Positions 55,001 to 61,591 of a stretch of 64,000 nucleotides of DNA are shown piece after piece (position 1 is the first letter of the stretch; each line of letters begins with the position of its first letter). A program made the position numbers and the translations under genes. Source of the DNA: Myotis daubentonii (Eukaryota; Chordata; Mammalia; Chiroptera; Vespertilionidae); contig NC_081842.1 of NCBI RefSeq assembly GCF_963259705.1, forward strand, positions 183,772,349-183,836,348, written 5' to 3'. The notes beneath the pieces were generated by a model that saw nothing but the letters and a program-made list of their open reading frames with translations, ran no database searches and was not told the origin of the DNA.

Positions 55001-58000
55001 CAGGGAAATTAAAGTTAAGGTCAATTGTAGCTATAACTGTGTTCAGATATCTTTAAGTGAGAAAGTTCAGGGCTTTATTTGTGATACCATGGTGTCTCAT
55101 AATGTTCATTCATTTATTTAATGTTTTGTTTTTTTAATTGAATAAGCATTTATTGACACCTACTGTATGCTGGGAACTGTGCTAGGAGCCAAGAAAAAAA
55201 AAAAAAAAGACCAAGTCATGGGATTCTGGCTGAGGACCTCACAGTCTTACTGATAATTAAAATATAATTAACTGAATTTTTTTGGTATATGCTGTGAGGT
55301 ATATAACATTTACTTTAAGGAACATGCATTTTATGTACCCCTTAAAAATATAACTATGAAAAATACTTTCCTGCATTATATATATATACTGTGTTTAATA
55401 GGCCAGGAAAATCCCTTCTTTAGTTACCATGTCTTTCCTAATTATAAAGGCTTAGCACTTTTCAGGGAGAACAGGCTCTCTAGTTTTTATCACTGCTATT
55501 TTATTTGCTAAGTTTAGGCAAGATACTTATCTTCTCTAAACCCCAGTTTCTTCTTCTGTAAAATGAAGATAATAAATACCAATCTCTAAGGATTGTTACA
55601 AGATTAAACTTAGATGTTTTAAAAATGTTTTTAATTTGATATTTTATTATAAAAGTACTGGAATACCCAGTTTTTGCCATATGAGTAGGTGTGCTATAAA
55701 TGTGAATTCCTTTGCCTTCAAAAAGATGCATGAAACGTGGGCATGTTCTTTTAATTGTGAGACTCTTGTATAGTTTAGTTGTTCTGTGACTCCCTCAGTT
55801 TACAAGTCCCTAGCCCCACATTATTGGTATCAGCAGTTTACTGTTTAGAGTAAAGAAGAAAGACAGCGAAGAAGAGAAGGAAGGGAATGAAGAAGAGAAA
55901 GACTCTCGAGACCTTCTGGACCCTCGAGACCTCCATGAAACTCGAGACTTCAGAGAACCACGAGACCTCAGATGTTTCATATGTGGAGATGCGGGACATG
56001 TAAGAAGGGAGTGCCCAGAGGTCAAGCTTGCCCGTCAGAGGAATAGCAGTGTGGCAGGTAAATAGAAAAGATTAATAGTTTCTGGTGAAAATGAAGTAAT
56101 TTATATTGATGTCATTCTAAGGACTCTAATTCTTCTCTGTTCCAAACCTAGCTGCATGATATTGGACCTTATGATTTCTTAAAAAGATAAAATTTAGACA
56201 GGCTTTTATCTTGAATGAACAGTATTTGGATATGTTCACTTTCTTTTTTTTTTTTTTAATTAAATCTTTATTGTTCAGATTATTACATTTGTTCCTCTTT
56301 TTTTCCCCCCCATAACTCCCCTCCTCCCAGTTCCCGGCCCACCCTCCGCCCTCACTCCCCACCCACTGTCCTCATCCATAGGTGCACGATTTTTGTCCAG
56401 TCTCTTCCCACATCTCCCACACCCCTTTCCCCCCCAAGAATAGTCAGTCCATTCCCTTTCTATGTCCCTGATTCTATTATAATCACCAGTTCATTCTGTT
56501 CATCAGATTATTTATTCACTTGATTCTTAGATTCACTTGTTGATAGATGCATATTTGTTGTTCATAATTTGTATCTTTACCTTTTTCTTCCTCTTCCTCT
56601 TCTTAAAGGATACCTTTCAGCATTTCATATAATCCTGGTTTGGTGGTGATGAACTCCTTTAGCTTTTCCTTATCTGTGAAGCTCTTTATCTGACCTTCAA
56701 TTCTGAATGATAGCTTTGCTGGATAAAGTAATCTTGGTTGTAGGTTCTTGGTATTCATCACTTTGAATATTTCTTGCCACTCCCTTCTGGCCTGCAAAGT
56801 TTCTGTTGAGAAATCAGCTGACAGTCGTATGGGTATTCCCTTGTAGGTAACTGAGTTTCTTTCTCTTGCTGTTTTTAAGATTCTCTCTTTATCTTTTGCT
56901 CTTGGCATTTTAATTATGATGTGTCTTGGTGTGGTCCTCTTTGGATTCCTTTTGTTTGGGGTTCTCCGCGCTTCTTGGACCTGTAAGTCCATTTCTTTCA
57001 CCAGGTGGGGGAAGTTTTCTGTCATTATTTCTTCAAATAGGTTTTCAATATCTTGCTCTCTCTCATCTTCTGGCACCCCTATAATTCTGATGTTGGTACG
57101 CTTGAAGCTGTCCCAGAGGCTCCTTACACTATCCTCGCATTTTTGGATTCTTTTTTCATTTTGCTTTTCCGGTTGGATGTTTTTTGCTTCCTCGCATTTC
57201 AAATCATTGACTTGATTCTTGCGCTCCTCTGGTCTGCTGTCGGGCGTCTGTATAATATTCGTTATTTCAGTCTGTGTGTGCTTAATTTCTAGTTGGTTCC
57301 CCAATATAAGATCGAGGGTCTTATTAGTTTTCGTGTAGATCTCATTAAGTTTATCGGCAGCTTCTAAACAGTTCTTGAGAGACCTTAAAAGTGTGGTTCT
57401 GAACTCTATATCTTCCTTTGACAATTTTGTCCTGTTTCTTTGTCTCCGCATTTTGTTATGCTTCCTTGGTGCACCCCCTAGTGGTCTTTGTTCGCAGTCT
57501 TATAGTTAAATCTTGATTGTTGTAGCTAATTCCAGGGAGGGTTTGACCTCCAGGCCAAGTGGCTATGAGAATCAGCTGTGTCAGCAGTGAGAGAACTTCT
57601 GTCCTCTAGGGAGGTGCTAATCTAGCCTTTGCCTGAGGCTATCCGGCAAATGCCTCTGTGCAGGGCTTGGGCGGGGCGGGTCGCACAGGATCAACAGGGT
57701 GGGCCGGAGAGAGCAGTTATGGCGGCTCTCAGTCCTGTCCCCAGGGGCTCTGCCTCTCTGAGTCCCAGCACCCGCTGCAAAGCTCGGAGAGAAAGCTGCA
57801 CTCGCTCTGACCGAAGCCAGACAGTCCCGCTTCTCCCGTTTGAGTCTGGGTCCCTAAAGACTCGCCCGGATCCGGTGCTCAGAGTCTGCGACTCCCTCCC
57901 GATTGAAAACAACAACCGCGCCCTCCGCCGCCAGCCCGCTCCGTGCACTCCGCACCTCAGAATTTGACTTCACCACTGCGCCTCCTCTGAGTGTCCGTGT

Positions 58001-61000
58001 GCGTTTCTCTTTCCTCCTAGTTGTAGGACTTCCACTCAGCCAGCGTTCCTGTGGTTCTGGGTGATGTCCCTTCCGTTTTTTGGTTTCACTTTTGAAGTAG
58101 TTGTTCAAGGCAGCAAACTCCGGCGTTAGCCTATGCCGCCATCTTGGTTCTCGGGAACCAGGATATGTTCACTTTCTAGGTCTTAGCAGTCTGTTGTATT
58201 CAGTCAATTCCCTCTAAGTATTTTTTAGATTTTAGTCACACTCTATTTCTCTCAATATAAAAGTTAACAGTCCAGCTGGTGTGGCTCAGTGGTTGAGTGT
58301 TGACCCATGAACCAGGGGTTACAGTTTGATTCCGGTCAGGGCAAATGCTTGTGAGCTTGATCTCTTGTAGGTGGGCATGCAGGAGGCAGCCAATTGATAT
58401 TTCTCATCATTGATGTTTGTATCTTTCCCTCTCCCTTCCTTCCTCTCTCTGAATTAAAAAAAAAGTTAACAGAAAGTAACTCTCTCACGCCCCTCCCCCC
58501 CTCAAATTAATGAGAAGTTTTCTTCTGGGAATGAATATATATATGAGAAATTATGTCTCTTCCCACTGCTGTTATGAGAGGGAGATCTGTTCTTTTTATA
58601 TTTCATAAGGAATTTTAAGAATTAAAAACCCAAATGAGAGTGTATTGAAAGAAAAAAATAAAATATTTTAGAAGTGATGATTTTCAGTTATTCAGATTCT
58701 TCCTACAGAAGGTAATTTCTCAAATATATTGTCCCCGTAAGAGAAACAGTGTGACATTTGTTCTGGTTTCTAGGACCATTGTATTTTCTAATGATCAGGA
58801 TTGAAAAATGGCTTTAAAAAATAGTTGTTGTAAGTCCTTCGCTAACATTTCATAGTTTAAAAGTCCAAGTTTATAAAATCTTAAACTTGAGACTCTAGAT
58901 TGTCATTTCTCTGCTATTTTCTTTCTTTTGATTTTCTTTCTAATGTTTTCTCTTAGCAGCCCAGCTGGTTCGCAACCTTGTAAATGCCCAACAAGTGGCT
59001 AATTCATCCCAGCAACAGGGTGATCAATCCATAAGGACTAGACAGTCCTCAGAATGTGTAAGTACTCTGCCTGCAAAGGGGTTAGTCTTGGCCAGGAGAT
59101 AGTACTATTTTGGCTGGGTGACAGTGTTGATCTTTGCAGACTGGTAAATGCAGTCTTCCAGATTACATAGTGCTTTTTATTTTTTAATATATTTTATTGA
59201 TTTTTTTTTTTTTTCAGAGAGGAAGGGAGAGGAATAGAGAGTCAGAAACATCGATGAGAGAGAAACATCGATCAGCTGCCTCCTGCACACCCCCTACTGG
59301 GGATGTGCCTGTAACCAAGGTATATGCCCTTGACCAGAATCGAACCTGGGACCTTTCAGTCCGCAGGCCGATGCTCTATCCACTGAGCCAAACCGGTTAC
59401 GGCTACATAATGCTTTTTAGAGGGTCCTTGCTAAGCATATGAAGTGGAAAGGAGCATTATTTTGGGGGTAATGCAGATTTATGTTTATACCTATGAGCAA
59501 GCTCCTTAACTTCATTAAGCCTGCTTCCTTATTTGTAAAATAAGATAACTACCTAATAAGGTTGTTGGCTAGATTAAAATAAGTTAATGACTTTGAAGTT
59601 GCAGGTTTTGTCCAATGTGAAGATATCTGTACCATTAATAAAAATAGACCCAAAAATTGAGCTATATTAGGGGTTTGGTATGTTGGAGCAATACACACAT
59701 GGCATTTCACTTGCTTGAAACTTTTGTTTGTCTTCTTATAGCTGTTATGGATACCTAGTGAAATATACCCTGTAAAAGACAGAGTATTGAATTAGAGTCC
59801 AGATTCACAGGTTTCATATTAACTTTGTTGAATTATTGTTAACCTTTGTCTGAATCTGTATTTACCTTGCACTTCGTATATTAATTCAATATTAATTGGA
59901 TGTTTATTATAAACCTGACATTGTGCTTTAGTGCTTCACACTTATCAAATTTAATACTTTCAGTGGCCATGTGAAATGGTAGGTAATTAGTATTGTCGAA
60001 TTTTACAAATTGGGAAGCTGAGAACAAGAAATTAAAAGATTCAAACCTAGGTCTATGTAGTTTCAAAGCTGTTAACTCTTAAATATGTTAAAGCTGATGT
60101 GATCTGCATTTTAGAAAAAATAGAGCATTTGAAAACTAGTAATAGGGAGAGTCTTGGAAGAACATTTAGGAGCCCACTAAAATGTATCTACTATCCTGAA
60201 TTTGGTGTTTATGTTTTCTACATGTATTGTTTAATCTTCACAAAAACTTTTGAGGTAGATTGTTACTTTTATTTTATTATTTTTTAAATATATTTTATTG
60301 ATTTTTTACACAGAGGAAGGGAGAGGGATAGAGAGCCAGAAACATTGATGAGAGAGAAACATTTTTTTTTAAAATTCTATTTTATTGATTTTTTTACAGA
60401 GAGGAAGGGAGAGGGATAGAGACTTAGAAACATCGATGGGAGAGAAACACTGATCAGCTGCCTCCTGCACACCTCCTACTGGGTGTGTGCCCGCAACCAA
60501 GGTACATGCCCTTGACCAGAATCGAACCTGAGACCCTTCAGTCCGCAGGCCGACATTCTATCCCAGCCGTGGGCAAACTACGGCCCGCGGGCCGGATCCG
60601 GCCCGTTTGAAATGAATAAAACTAAAAAAAAAAAAAAGACGGTACCCTTTTATGTAATGATGTTTACTTTGAATTTATATTCGTTCACACAAGCACTCCA
60701 TCCATGCTTTTGTTCCGGCCCTCCGGTCCAGTTTAAGAACCCATTGTGGCCCTCGAGTCAAAAAGTTTGCCCACCCCTGCCACTGAGCCAAACCGGTCAG
60801 GGCAAGAGAGAGAAACATCGATCAGCTGCTTCCTACACACCCCCTACTGGGGATGTGCCCGAAACCAAGGCACATGCCCTTGACCGGAATCGAACCTGGG
60901 ACCCTTCAATCCGCAGGCCGACGCTCTATCCACTGAGCCAAACTGGTTAGGGCTGTTATTTATATTTTAGAGGTGAAGAAACTGAGGTTTGAGTTTCTTG

Positions 61001-61522
61001 CCTGAGGTCAACAGATACTTGGAACCAGAACTTAAACCCTCAAGCTGTCTCCAAAACCTATGCTCTAAGCCACTTTCCTATACTGTCTCTAATTTTCATT
61101 CTCTGCTTCTAGCACTTTTCTGTCAGCTGAGATTTGGGAAGAGTCTAATGGATGTTATTATTCTGATGTCTCACAAAGCACTTCAACCTCAACATGTCTA
61201 GAATGTAGCTTATGTTCTTTCCAACTCCCCTCTTTCTCTTATGTTCACCCTTTCATTAACTGATCCCACTATCTAGTTTCCAGAACTACTCCCTGCCACT
61301 TAACCCTCACATCCATTCAGTCACCAAGTTCTAGTATTTGTGCATATTAAAATAATCAGCTCTCCGTGGCCAGGTGGCTCAATTGGTTGGAGCGTCATCC
61401 TGTATACCAAAAAGGTAGCAGGTTTAATTGCCTGTCAGGGTACATACCTAGGTTGTGGGTTGGATCCCCAGTTGGAGCACATGTGGGAAGCAACTGATCA
61501 ATGTTTCTCTCTCCTCAAGTTG

Positions 61523-61591
<69 letters not shown>

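Larger units (their letters stand above)
60284..60954 (-). mobile_element. Ves-type SINE (outer), split by an inner SINE
   Basis: Outer pieces 60284-60362 and 60807-60954. The duplicated 12-mer AGAGAGAAACAT at 60351-60362 and 60807-60818 marks the inner insertion. Confidence 0.85.
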
